Assembly (NCBI GenBank): GCA_963835825.1
Contig: CAWIGZ010000001.1
Coordinates: 2,170,001 to 2,234,000, forward strand
Direction: 5' to 3'
Length of the DNA: 64,000 bases
Source: JADGRB01 sp963835825
GTDB taxonomy: Bacteria > Myxococcota_A > Polyangia > Fen-1088
Made by a program: the position numbers and the translations under genes. Below the pieces are notes generated by a model. It had not been told where the DNA came from, did not search any database, and saw nothing but the letters and a program-made list of their open reading frames with translations. Positions within the stretch are counted from its first letter, which is position 1, and every line of letters starts with the position of its first letter. Positions 27,532 to 37,471 of this stretch are shown here, piece after piece.

Positions 27532-29547
27532 ATGAGCTTTTCAATTCGATCGGTCGCTGCGGGTTTGGTTCTGGTCACGGCGTCGCTGCTTTCCGGCTGC
27601 GGTGGAGGTTCCGGGAAACCGGCCCCCGGCATGGGATGCGCGCTGAACAGCGATTGCGCCACGGGCCTCATCTGCACGTTCGGCCTCTGTCACAGCCAAT
27701 GCGCGAAAGACACGGACTGCAACCCCGGGATGTGCGTGAAATCGAGCGCGGTCGGCGATGGAGGCGGAGCGCTCAACGTCTGCCAGCTCGCCGCGGAGGC
27801 GCACTGCTACTACAACAGTGACTGCCAGGCGCCGCTCGTGTGCGGACGCGACGAGCAGTGTCGCAACCAGTGCCAGAGCAACGTGGACTGCGTGATGGGC
27901 CAGGTCTGCACCAGCTCGGGTGTGTGCGCGGACCAGTCGCAAATCGTCGCTGGAACAAACGACGTCAAGCTCGTCACGACCGGCCGCGACGGCGGCTTCG
28001 ACGCCTTCGTGAGCGGCACGGCCGGCTCCGGGGTCACGGCCACGGGCGGGACTGGTGGCGCGGCCGCCGGGACCAGCGGCTCCACCGGCGGGACCGGCGG
28101 CGCGGCGGGCGGGACCGGAACCGGAACCGGCGGTGCTGCCGGCGCCGCCGGGGCGACCGGCTTGGCCGGGTCGGGCGGCGCGGGCGGAACGGCAGGCGCG
28201 GGCGGCGGCAGCGGAGGTTGCAGCCCGGCGTGCGGCGTGGGCAAACAGTGCGTCTCGGGAACCTGCCAGACCTGCGGCGTCGCTGGAGCGACCTGCTGCG
28301 GGACCGGCGCGACCGCGACCTGCAACTCGAACCTGACCTGCGTCAGCGGAACGTGCACCTGTGGCGACGCCACCCAGGCATGCTGCGATGGCACCACGTG
28401 CAACACGGGCTTTCAGTGCGTCAACGGCACCTGCAGCTGCGGTGGCGCGGGCCAGTACTGCTGCGCGGGCGCCAACAAATGCACGGGGTCGCTGCTCTGC
28501 GGAGGCCGACGGTGCGGCTGCGCGACCGCGTGTGACCAGAACGCGGCGCTGAAGAACGACGGCTCGATCTTCATCAGCGGCACTCCCATCACCAACACGA
28601 ACGGAACGCTCTTTCTGGCGACCAGCATGTCGTACAACGGTTACTTCGGGTGCGCCATCAAGGCCGACAGCACCGTCTGGTGCTGGGGGACGAACAGCTA
28701 CGGCGCCCTGGGCATCGGTGACACCACCATCTCCTCGTCGAAGGCCCCGGTCCAGGTCTCCACGGCCATGGCCAGCGGGTCACCACTGATGGGGATCACC
28801 ATGGTCGTCGTCGCTGACCTTGGTTACAGCGCTTGCGCAATCGGAGCCGGCGGGGCGCTGTGGTGCTGGGGCTACGGGGCTTCCGGCCAGCTCGGAATCG
28901 GCGACCAGTCGAACTCGTCGTTCGCCGTGCCGGTCGTCGGGGACGCCAGCGCGACGCAGGTCACCGGGTTCGCGACGATCGCGCCGAGCTACTACAACAC
29001 CTGCGGCATGAAGACCGACAAGAGCGTTTGGTGTTGGGGTGACAACTACTACGGCGAGATCGGCAACGGAACCGATGGCCAGACCACCTCCGCGAAGCGC
29101 TACCAGCTGTACCCCACGCAGGTGACGAACCTGGCCACTTCCGCCACCAGCGTCATCACCAGCTATTGGAACTACAACGCCTGCGCCAGCACCAACGACG
29201 GGAGCGCCTACTGCTGGGGTAACAATGGAAGCGGCGACTTGGCAAACGGTCTCGCCACCGGGTACTCCAACGTTCCCTCACAGGTCCTGACCGCCGCCGC
29301 GACGCCGCTCACGAACGTGGCGAAGGTGATCAACTGGTACGGCAAGCCCTGCGCCGTCAGAACCGACGGGAGTATCTGGTGCTGGCCCGATTCTGGCGCG
29401 AACTACTACGCCGTTCAGCTGAAGGACAGCTCGTCGAACCGGGTGACCGGCCTGACCACAGTGGGTCGCGACTGCTACCTCGATACCGACGATCAGGTCT
29501 GGTACAACGGCTCGACGTCGACCTCGTACCAGGTCACCTGTCCCTGA
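27532..29547 (+). CDS. RCC1-repeat surface lipoprotein
   Basis: A protein of 671 residues. It has a lipoprotein signal with lipobox LLSGCGG, two Cys-rich modules (CALNSDCATGLICTFGLC; CQSNVDCVMGQVCTSSGVC), and a GTGG-type linker (about 165-230). Four more Cys-rich knots follow (CGVGKQCVSGTCQTC and CCDGTTCNTGFQCVNGTC types). From about residue 345 there are RCC1-like repeats, each ending in a WCWG or YCWG strand (WCWGTNSYGALGIGD; WCWGYGASGQLGIGD; WCWGDNYYGEIGNGT). RCC1 propellers usually bind proteins. Secreted versions are common in myxobacteria, with role unknown. A Shine-Dalgarno (GGGGGAG) lies about 10 bases upstream. Confidence 0.85.
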   Translation: MSFSIRSVAAGLVLVTASLLSGCGGGSGKPAPGMGCALNSDCATGLICTFGLCHSQCAKDTDCNPGMCVKSSAVGDGGGALNVCQLAAEAHCYYNSDCQAPLVCGRDEQCRNQCQSNVDCVMGQVCTSSGVCADQSQIVAGTNDVKLVTTGRDGGFDAFVSGTAGSGVTATGGTGGAAAGTSGSTGGTGGAAGGTGTGTGGAAGAAGATGLAGSGGAGGTAGAGGGSGGCSPACGVGKQCVSGTCQTCGVAGATCCGTGATATCNSNLTCVSGTCTCGDATQACCDGTTCNTGFQCVNGTCSCGGAGQYCCAGANKCTGSLLCGGRRCGCATACDQNAALKNDGSIFISGTPITNTNGTLFLATSMSYNGYFGCAIKADSTVWCWGTNSYGALGIGDTTISSSKAPVQVSTAMASGSPLMGITMVVVADLGYSACAIGAGGALWCWGYGASGQLGIGDQSNSSFAVPVVGDASATQVTGFATIAPSYYNTCGMKTDKSVWCWGDNYYGEIGNGTDGQTTSAKRYQLYPTQVTNLATSATSVITSYWNYNACASTNDGSAYCWGNNGSGDLANGLATGYSNVPSQVLTAAATPLTNVAKVINWYGKPCAVRTDGSIWCWPDSGANYYAVQLKDSSSNRVTGLTTVGRDCYLDTDDQVWYNGSTSTSYQVTCP

Positions 29548-29567
29548 CGTGATAGAGTTTCGGGGAC

Positions 29568-31091
29568 GTGGGCGAGACGGCTGGTAGCGACCTCGAGCCG
29601 GGAGCCAAGATCGGCGAGTACGTCGTCGATCGCAAGCTCGCCGAAGGCGGGATGGGATCGGTCTATGCGGGTCACCATCCCGTCATCGGCAAGCGCATCG
29701 CGGTCAAGGTCCTGTCGGCGCAGTGCGCGCACATCCCCGACCTGGTGCGCCGGTTCGTCGAGGAGGCGCGCGCCGTCAACAAGATCGGCCACCCCAACAT
29801 CATCGACATCTTCTCGTTCGGGACGCTGGCCGACGCGCGGCCGTTCTTCGTCATGGAGTACCTCGAGGGCGCGAACCTGGCCCAGCGTCTCGAGGCGGGG
29901 GACCTCACGGCCAGCGAGACCCGGCGGCTCCTGCGCCAGATCTGCGGCGCGCTGGAGGCCGCGCACCGCGCCGGGATCATCCACCGCGATCTGAAGCCGG
30001 AGAACATCTGGGTCGCGACCCCGGCCCACGAGGACTCCTTCGCCAAGGTGCTCGACTTCGGGATCGCCAAGCTGCTCGACAACCCGGCGGGCAAGAGCAC
30101 GCAGACCGGCGCGGCGATGGGGACGCCGCGCTACATGGCCCCCGAGCAGTGCATGGGGCGCCCCGTCGACCACCGGGCCGACATCTATTCCCTGGGCGTG
30201 ATCCTCTACGAGATCTTCGCGGGGATCGTCCCGTTTCGCGGCGAGTCGTTCGGCGAGCTCATCTATCAGCACATGTCCGAGCCGCCCGAGCCGCCGTCGC
30301 GCCACCGGCCGATGGACCCGGAGCTCGAGCGAATCATCCTCTCCTGCCTGGAGAAGGATCCGGCCAGGCGGCCCGAGTCGGCGAAGGAGCTGGGCCGGCT
30401 CCTCGATCTCGTCGTGCGCGAGGGGAGCGAACCGGTGATTCAGCTGCGGACCGCCGTCGTGACGGCGCGCCCGTCGGCCGCGATCGGCACGACGATGGGG
30501 CAGTCGATCGGTGAGGTGGTCGCCCCACCCGCGCGAGCGCTGGGCGCAAAGCGAGGCGTGGCGGTGGCGGCCGCGGGAGCGGCGGCGCTGGTCGTCGTGG
30601 TGGTCGGCCTGTTGTTGACGAGGGGCAGCTCGACGATCCCCGCACCCGCGGCGGCGCCGGCGCCCGTCGCCGCCGCGCCGCACCCGCCCACGCCGCCGGC
30701 GACCACCGGGCACCTGCAGCTGCGCATCGAAGGGGGTCCCGCCGATCGGGTGAGCCTCGACGGACACGAGGTCGCGCGCGCCGTCAGCGTGTTCGATTTC
30801 GGCGAGATCGCCGCCGGCCCGCATCTGGTGACGGTCGAAGCGGCCGGGCGGGAGCCCAGCAACAGTCCTGTGACGGTGACGGCCGGAGCGCCGGCGACGC
30901 TGTCGATCTCGCTGCCGCCCGTGACCGAGCCGCCGCGCCCAGGGCCGCGGCGAGCACCTGCTCATGCGCCGGGCTTCGTTCGCGCGGCCGATACCGAAGA
31001 GACCGGCGCGCCGGCGCACGCTCCCGCCGGCAAACATTCTCGCGCCGAGGAGCACGGGCTCATGGACGAAAACCCGTTCCGGAAGAACTGA
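29568..31091 (+). CDS. Hanks-type Ser/Thr protein kinase with transmembrane PEGA domain
   Basis: A protein of 507 residues. The kinase domain (about 15-280) is complete: GGMGSVYAG glycine loop, invariant Lys in IAVKVL, HRDLKPEN catalytic loop, DFGIAKLL and GTPRYMAPEQ. A membrane helix (about 325-348; VVVVVGLLLTR) leads to a Pro/Ala stretch and a PEGA domain (about 380-450; LQLRIEGGPADRVSLDGHEV). This is the common myxobacterial receptor-kinase layout, with the kinase in the cytoplasm and PEGA outside. It starts at GTG 29568, 20 bases after the RCC1 gene. Its stop overlaps the next start in TGATG, so the PEGA partner is coupled. Confidence 0.92.
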   Translation: MGETAGSDLEPGAKIGEYVVDRKLAEGGMGSVYAGHHPVIGKRIAVKVLSAQCAHIPDLVRRFVEEARAVNKIGHPNIIDIFSFGTLADARPFFVMEYLEGANLAQRLEAGDLTASETRRLLRQICGALEAAHRAGIIHRDLKPENIWVATPAHEDSFAKVLDFGIAKLLDNPAGKSTQTGAAMGTPRYMAPEQCMGRPVDHRADIYSLGVILYEIFAGIVPFRGESFGELIYQHMSEPPEPPSRHRPMDPELERIILSCLEKDPARRPESAKELGRLLDLVVREGSEPVIQLRTAVVTARPSAAIGTTMGQSIGEVVAPPARALGAKRGVAVAAAGAAALVVVVVGLLLTRGSSTIPAPAAAPAPVAAAPHPPTPPATTGHLQLRIEGGPADRVSLDGHEVARAVSVFDFGEIAAGPHLVTVEAAGREPSNSPVTVTAGAPATLSISLPPVTEPPRPGPRRAPAHAPGFVRAADTEETGAPAHAPAGKHSRAEEHGLMDENPFRKN

Positions 31092-32570
31092 TGCGTCTCG
31101 TCTCCCTCGCTTCGATCGCAGTTTGCGCGATGCTCGTCGCCGGCCGGGCCAGTGCCCAGCCCCCCGCGCTCTCGCCGGCCGCTCGCCAGGAGGCGGCGGA
31201 GCGCTTCGATCGGGGCCTGCGCCTCTTCAACCAGGGAGAGAACGCCGGCGCCCTCGTCGAGTTCAAGCGGACCTATGAGCTGACCGGCGACCCTTCGACG
31301 TTGTTCAACATCGGGCTGGTCTACGCCGAGCTGAAGCGCCCCGTCGAGGCGGTCGACGCTCTCGACAGGCTGCTCAAGAGCTCCGCGAAGCTCGGACCCG
31401 AGCAGCGCCAGAAGGCCGAAAAGGTCCGGACGGAGCAGCAGACGTTCGTCTCGTTCGTCGACGTCGCCACCAACGTCCAAGCCGTGATCGAGGTCGACGG
31501 CGTCGAGGCGTCGCACACGCCGCTCGGCGGCCCCCTGCGCATCGCGGCCGGACACCACGTGGTCGGAGCGATCGCCGCCGGGTACGCCCCCTCGCGGAAG
31601 ATCGTCGACATCGCCGGCGGCGAGACGCAGAAGCTGAGCTTCGAGCTGGTGCCGGGCGAGGCTGCGCTCGGCCACCTCGCTCTGCACTGTGCGCTGCCGG
31701 CCGCGGCGATCTCGGATCGACGGAGCCGAGAGCGGCCGCACGCCGCTGGCCACGACGCTCGCCCTCACCCCGGGGCCGCACCACATCGAGGTACGGCGCG
31801 AGGGCTATCGCCCGGCCACCGCCGACATCAAGCTGGATCTGGGCGCCGCCGCCGACCTCACCCTCGACCCGGAGATCGACGCCGCCGGCGTGACGCGCAC
31901 CGGCGGCGAGCTGGTCGTGGCCGCAAGCGAGCCGGATGCGCTGCTCTCCGTCGACGGCCGGCCCCCCCAGCAGCTCGCCGGCCCGATTCGCCTCCCGGTC
32001 GGGCCGCACCATTTGACGCTGACGCGCGCCGGGTTCGAGCCGGCGGACCTCGACGTCACCATCGCCCGCGGCGCGACCTTCAACACTTCGGTCAACCTGC
32101 AGGCCACGGCCGACACGCGCGACGCCTACCTGGCCCACATCCACGAGCGCCGCATCTGGGGCTGGACCACCGCCGGTGTCGGCGTCGCCGCGCTGGCCAC
32201 CGGCGTGGTCCTCCTGGTGACCGGCCACAGCGCGCTCAACAGCGCCAACGACAACCTGAACACGGTGGACCAGTCGTTCGTCCGCGGAAGCGGCAAGCCG
32301 TGTGACCAGTCGCAGCAGGTCGATCAAGCGATGTGCGACGCCCTCCTGGCCGACGCGAACCAGCGCGTCTCGAACGCCGACACCCGCATCACGGTGGGCT
32401 ACATCGTCGGCGGAGTCGGCGTGGCCGCCGCGGTCGTCGGCGCCGTCGTCCTTTTGACCGGCGACGATCCCGGACGCTACGACCGCACGTCGGCATCGTC
32501 CGGCCGCCCCAGCCTCACGGGCTGGGCCACCGGAAGCAGCGGCGGTCTGATGCTGTTCGGTCGCTTCTGA
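31091..32570 (+). CDS. Secreted TPR/PEGA-domain protein, kinase partner (frameshifted)
   Basis: About 493 residues over two frames. A signal peptide (LVSLASIAVCAMLVAGRASA) precedes a TPR-like helical region (RFDRGLRLFNQGENAGALVE; DPSTLFNIGLVYAELKRPVE). Three PEGA-like beta domains follow (VIEVDGVEASHTPLGGPLRI; IDGAESGRTPLATTL; LLSVDGRPPQQL). The C-terminal part has two membrane helices around 350-365 and 435-455. One extra G at about 31716, between AAIS and IDGAESGRTP, splits the frame. This TPR-PEGA layout recurs in myxobacterial genomes beside kinases; it may be a ligand or scaffold for the kinase just upstream. Confidence 0.75.
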
Positions 32571-32598
32571 GAACTGCGGCAGAGGGGCCGCGTCAGGC

Positions 32599-33516
32599 TC
32601 ACTTCGCCGTGACGTGAACGGCGGTGCGCCGGTTCTGGGCCCGGCAGAACTCCGAGTCGTTGGCGGGACAGATCGGGTGCTCGGCCCCGAAGCCTTCCTC
32701 GTCGAGCCGCCCGGGCGCGACCCCCATCTGGATGAGCGCCGTCCTGACCGTCTGGGCCCGGGCCGTCGAGAGCTTCTTGTTGCGCGCCGCCGGGCCCGCG
32801 TCTGTGTAGGCCCCGATCTTCAGCTTCACCGCCGGGTAGGCCTCGAGGATCTCCGCCACGTTTTCGAGCTGCGATCTCGAATTTGGAAAATCGATGTCGG
32901 CGCTCTCCGCCAAGAACACCAGGCGGTCGAAGTCGAACCAGGTCGTCTTGTCGACCTTCTTCTTGGGATCCCGGATGAACGAGATGAGCTGCGCCTCGAC
33001 TCCGGAGGTCGCTGCCTTGACCCGATACCCGGTGGACAGCACCTGTTCGTAGGGCGCCTTGAGGAGCGCCCCCACCCGCTGCAGGCGGGCCTTTTCGTGC
33101 ATGAGCTCGAGCGCGGCGGTGTTCACCTGGGTCAGATCCGCGGCCGTCTTCGTGACCTGATCCGACAGGTCCGCGATCTCCTCTTTCTTCTTTGCGGAGG
33201 TCTTTCCGGCTTCCAGCTCTCCGCCCAGCCACCGCATTCGGGCGTCGGCCACGCCCAGGACCTCCTCGGTCGTCAGGAGCTTCGCTCGAAACTCCCGTCC
33301 GCCTGGGATGGAGGCCGCGATCTCATCGGTCCCCTTGTGAACGTCGGCGAGCATCTTTTGCAGCGCGGCGACCTTCGGCCCGAGCGCCTCGTACGATTCC
33401 ACCGGCAGCGCCGGAGTCACCTGGGCCTCGGACTTCTGCCGGTGACAGCCGAGCGTCGCCCCGAGCATCAGGCTGGTTGCAATCAAGGCGAATCCACAAC
33501 GAGGGCCGACGTTCAT
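32599..33516 (-). CDS. OmpA-like peptidoglycan-binding lipoprotein
   Basis: A protein of 305 residues with lipobox LGATLGCHR, a long helical region (about 35-170, including GGELEAGKTSAKKKEEIADL) and a C-terminal OmpA domain (about 180-300). The OmpA domain has a D-x-a-R-type peptidoglycan motif: AYTDAGPAARNKKLSTARAQ, then GFGAEHPICPANDSEFCRAQ and NRRTAVHV. The two Cys in the last loop fit the disulphide of this domain. It probably ties the outer membrane to the cell wall. It is convergent with the PEGA gene and divergent from the TPR/OGT gene across about 121 bases. Confidence 0.85.
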   Translation of the reverse strand: MNVGPRCGFALIATSLMLGATLGCHRQKSEAQVTPALPVESYEALGPKVAALQKMLADVHKGTDEIAASIPGGREFRAKLLTTEEVLGVADARMRWLGGELEAGKTSAKKKEEIADLSDQVTKTAADLTQVNTAALELMHEKARLQRVGALLKAPYEQVLSTGYRVKAATSGVEAQLISFIRDPKKKVDKTTWFDFDRLVFLAESADIDFPNSRSQLENVAEILEAYPAVKLKIGAYTDAGPAARNKKLSTARAQTVRTALIQMGVAPGRLDEEGFGAEHPICPANDSEFCRAQNRRTAVHVTAK

Positions 33517-33637
33517 GCTGTCTCCAATGCGCGCAGCGAGCCTGCGTCGCGCCGCCTTCTTAACACGACCGCGCGGTCCAACTTGAAGAGACGCCTGGTC
33601 CGTGGCCTGATCTCGTCCGCGCGCGGGCGTCGGCAAC

Positions 33638-35504
33638 ATGAAGCCACAGAGAACGACGGCGGAGCTGCTGGAGCGAGCGACGGCCCACCACCAGGCCGGC
33701 CGGCCCACGGAGGCCGAGTCCTTCTACCGCAAGGTTCTGGCCCGCAAGCCGCAGCACGATCGGGCGCTCTTCATGTTGAGCGGGTTGCTGTTCGAGACGG
33801 GCCGCTTCGAGGAGGCCAGCCTCTTTCTGGAGCGTCTCGTCGCCGTCGCGCCGCACCCGGCGTATCTCACGAATCTGGCCGAAGCCTACCGTCGGCAAGG
33901 CCAGCTCGACGCCGCGGCGGCCGCCTGCCGGCGCGCCCTCGAAGCCGACCCCGAGCTCCCGGAGGCGCACCACAACCTCGGCCTCACGTTGATGAACGCC
34001 GGCGCTGCCGACGAGGCCCGCCCGCACCTCGAGCGCGCGCTGGCGCTCCGCCCCGACAGCGCCCTCTTTCACGTCAGCCTCGCCTGGCTCCTCCTGCAGC
34101 TTCATCGGGTCGCCGAATCGACGGCGCACTGCCGGCGGGCCATCGAGCTGGCGCCGGAGCTGGCGGCCGCTCACCATCACCTCGGCAACGCCCTCACCGA
34201 GGAGGGCGATCGCCGCGGCGCCATCGCCAGCTACCGGCGCGCGGTCGAGCTGGACCCCGGGAATCACGACGCACACAGCAACCTGATCCTGGTGGCGCTC
34301 ACCGATCCGGGCTACGACGCCGCCAGCCTGGGCAGCGGAGGCGCGGGGCTGGGCGACGCTCCACGCCGCCCCCCTGCGGGCGCACCAGCGCCCCCATCCC
34401 GTCGCCGCCGACACGGGCCCCGAGCGCCGACTGCGCGTCGGCTACGTCTCTCCGGACTTTCGCGGGCATCATCCTTCGCGGCAGTTCTTGATGCCGCTCC
34501 TGCGCAATCACGACCGGTCGCAGTTCGACGTTTTCCTTTATGCGTCGGTCGAGCGGCCCGACGCCGTGACCGAGGAGTACCGCGCCTGGGCCGGCGACAA
34601 CTTCCGAGACATCCGCCGAATGGACGACGTCAGCGCGGCGGAGCTCGTGCGGCGCGATCGGATCGACATCCTGGTGGATCTGGCGGTTCACGGCGCCGGC
34701 CATCGCCTGCGGCTCTTCGCCTGCAAACCGGCACCGATCCAGATGACCTGGCTCGGCTATCCGGGAACGACCGGCCTCGACAGCATCGATTACCGGCTGA
34801 CCGATCCCTTCCTCGATCCCCCGGGCACCGATCTCGGCGTGTACACCGAGACCTCGTTGCACCTGCCCGAGACGTTCTGGTGCTATGACGCGCTCGACGC
34901 CGACCTTCCGGTGCGGCCGCTGCCGGCGCTGGCCGCAGGCTTCATCACCTTTGGCTGCCTGGGCAGCCCGCGGAAGGTGCACCCGGGCGTGCTGTCGCTG
35001 TGGGCGCGCGTGCTGGGCGCGGTCCCCGGATCGCGGCTCCTGCTGGTCGCCGAGGAGCACGCCCGCGATTCGCTGCGGCGCGCGTTCGCCTCCGCGGGCA
35101 TTGCGGCGGAGCGCATCGAGCTCACGGGGCGGATCCGCCGCCGCCAGTACCTCGAGCTGTACAATCGCGTCGACATCGGGCTCGACACGTTTCCGTTTGC
35201 CGGCGGGACCACCAGCCTCGACGCCACCTGGATGGGCGTCCCGGTGGTCACCCTCAGCGGAGAAACCGTCTTGCACCGCGCCGGCGTCTCGATCGCCATG
35301 AACCTGGGACTGCCGGAGCTGGTCGCGGCCTCGCCGGATCGGTACGTCGCCGCCGCGACCGAGCTGGCCGGCGACCCCGAACGGTTGAGCCGCCTGCGCG
35401 CCGAGCTGCGCTCCCGACTGGAAGCCTCGCCCCTCGGAGATGCGCGGCGGTTCGCCCGCCACCTGGAGTCCGCGTATCGCACAGTGTGGGCACACCGGCG
35501 CTGA
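33638..35504 (+). CDS. TPR-SPINDLY-type O-GlcNAc transferase (frameshifted)
   Basis: About 621 residues across two frames. The first 230 are TPR repeats (AEAYRRQGQLDAAAAACRRA; AHHHLGNALTEEGDRRGAIA). The rest is a GT41 O-linked GlcNAc transferase domain: RVGYVSPDFRGHHPSRQFL, IQMTWLGYPGTTGLDSIDYR, FGCLGSPRKVHP and LDTFPFAGGTTSLDATWMG. Removing one G at about 34330 joins the frames as AASLAAEARGWATL. Bacterial GT41 enzymes glycosylate Ser/Thr residues of proteins, often surface or flagellar ones; the donor and target here are unknown. The start at 33638 is the first ATG before the TPRs. Confidence 0.85.
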
Positions 35505-35609
35505 TCGACGCGCCGACCCAAAATCGCCGTTCTCTGTAACCAGCGAGTGAAGAAATGGGCGCGCCTCCCCCATGTGTATGGAGGACGACGACCATCCTGC
35601 GCTGTGGCT

Positions 35610-35624
35610 GCCGCACCGTGCGGC
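35610..35624. other. Short perfect hairpin in DUF1592 leader
   Basis: GCCGCA at 35610-35615 pairs exactly with TGCGGC at 35619-35624 around a three-base loop, 46 bases before the start of the DUF1592 gene. It could be a terminator remnant for the OGT gene or an operator. Confidence 0.3.
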
Positions 35625-35669
35625 CGCAATCGACTGAGCGCTGAAACGCCGGCGGAAGGGCAAACCGAC

Positions 35670-37460
35670 ATGACGCCATTCAAACGACCGAATCCGGGAA
35701 GGGAACTGGGCCTCGTGGGAGTTCTGGTTGCCAGCCTGGCGGCCTGCACCGGAGCGATATCGGGCCAGGCGACGAGCGGCTCCGGCGGCTCCACCGGGAT
35801 CGGTGCCGGCGGCAACGGCCCCGGCAGTGGCACCGGCGGCTCCGGCAACGGCAGCGGCACCGGCGGCGACAGCTCGGGGAACACCGACGGCGGCACGTCG
35901 AGCGTGGTGGGTCAGTCGAACGTCGTCGCCTGCGTGAACGGGATCGCGCCGACGACGCAGATCCCGCGCATGACGGACGCGCAGTACGACAACGTCATCA
36001 ACGATCTGCTGGGGGTGACGGCGCTGACGTCGAACGGCAACCTGCCGCCGTCGTCGATGTTGTCGCCGGACTCGGCGGGCAGCCTGGACGCCATCGGGTG
36101 GAACGGCTACCTGACGGCGGCGCAGGCCATCGCCGCCCAGGTCATGGGGAACGCGACCAGCAAGGCCAAGTTCATGACCTGCGACCCGACGACGAACACG
36201 ACGACCTGTCTGACGAACACCGTGCAGACGTTCGGTCGCAAGGCGTTCCGGCGGCCGCTGACGACCACGGAGGTGACCAGCTTCATGCGGCTCAACAGCC
36301 TCACGCCGGCGGGGACGCCCGCCCAGGTCGCGCAGGCGATCCTGGCGGCGTTTCTGGCGTCGCCGTCGTTCATCATGCTGCCGGAGGTGAACCAGACGGC
36401 GTCGGGGTCGGGCTTCCAGCTCAACAACTATGAGCTGGCGACGCGGCTGTCTTTTCTGTTTCTGAACTCCACGCCCGACGACACGCTGGCCACCGCCGCC
36501 AACAGCACGACGCTGATGACCAAGGCGCAGATCCTGGCGCAGGCCAAGCGCCTGCTGCAGAGCCCGAAGGCGGCGTCGATGGCGACGGCGTTCGCGCAGT
36601 ACTACCTGGCGATCCAGAACGGGTCGCACTGGACCAACAACACGTCGCACGACACGACCAAGTACCCGGCGTTCACGGCCAGCTCGTACGCGCCGGCGAT
36701 GGCGGAGATCAATTCGTTCTTCCAGAACGTCACGCTCAACGGCGGGACGTTCAAGGATCTCTTCCTCAGCAACGTCGGGTACGTCACCAAGGACACGGCG
36801 GCGCTGTACGGGCTGTCGGGGAGCAGCTACACCTCGACGCCGACGCAGGTGGCGCTGGACGCCACGACGCGGCCGGGGTTCCTGACGCGGGTTGGGTTCC
36901 TGAGCACGTTCGCGCACTCCGACGTGACCAGCCCGATTCTGCGCGGGGCGTTCATCACCGGCCGGGTGTTCGGCATCAACCCCGGGCAGCCGGACGCCAA
37001 GTTCCTGCTGGCCACGCCGCCGGTCGGCGACTACACCACCGAGCGCGACGCCGTCGCGGCCATGGTGGCCAATCAGCCCTGCCTCGGGTGCCACGGCACG
37101 TACATCAATCCCCCGGGCTTCGTGCTCGAGCACTACAACGCCGTCGGGACCTGGCAGGACACCGATCCGCTGGGCGGGACGATCAACGGCACCGCCGACG
37201 TCTACTTCAGCTCGACGGAGACGAAGACGATCTCGTCGCCGTCCCAGCTGATGACGGAGATCGCGGCGCTGCCCAACGCGCAGTACACGTTCGCGCAGGA
37301 GTGGGTGGCGTTCGCCAGCAACCGCAACGCGAACCCCAACGACGCCTGCACGGTCAACACGCTGAGCAGCAGCCTGGCCCAGAGCAGCTACACCATCGCC
37401 AGCATGATGGCGGACTACACCCAGGCCGATTCGTTCAGCCTGCGCACCGTTGGCAATTGA
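35670..37460 (+). CDS. DUF1592/DUF1588/DUF1585 domain lipoprotein (Planctomycete-type cytochrome-like)
   Basis: A protein of 596 residues with a lipoprotein signal (VLVASLAACTGAI) and a short Gly/Ser linker. The DUF1587-1592 block follows (RMTDAQYDNVINDLLGVTAL; FGRKAFRRPLTTTEVTSFM; YELATRLSFLFLNSTPDDTL). The DUF1588 block has a heme-type motif CLGCH in a PPGFVLEHYNAVGTW context near residue 480, and a DUF1585 tail ends it. These proteins pair with DUF1552 proteins in Planctomycetes and Myxococcota. The role is unknown; a link to polymer or protein degradation at the surface has been suggested from genomic context. The DUF1552 gene follows 11 bases later. Confidence 0.88.
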   Translation: MTPFKRPNPGRELGLVGVLVASLAACTGAISGQATSGSGGSTGIGAGGNGPGSGTGGSGNGSGTGGDSSGNTDGGTSSVVGQSNVVACVNGIAPTTQIPRMTDAQYDNVINDLLGVTALTSNGNLPPSSMLSPDSAGSLDAIGWNGYLTAAQAIAAQVMGNATSKAKFMTCDPTTNTTTCLTNTVQTFGRKAFRRPLTTTEVTSFMRLNSLTPAGTPAQVAQAILAAFLASPSFIMLPEVNQTASGSGFQLNNYELATRLSFLFLNSTPDDTLATAANSTTLMTKAQILAQAKRLLQSPKAASMATAFAQYYLAIQNGSHWTNNTSHDTTKYPAFTASSYAPAMAEINSFFQNVTLNGGTFKDLFLSNVGYVTKDTAALYGLSGSSYTSTPTQVALDATTRPGFLTRVGFLSTFAHSDVTSPILRGAFITGRVFGINPGQPDAKFLLATPPVGDYTTERDAVAAMVANQPCLGCHGTYINPPGFVLEHYNAVGTWQDTDPLGGTINGTADVYFSSTETKTISSPSQLMTEIAALPNAQYTFAQEWVAFASNRNANPNDACTVNTLSSSLAQSSYTIASMMADYTQADSFSLRTVGN

Positions 37461-37471
37461 AGGGAACCCAG

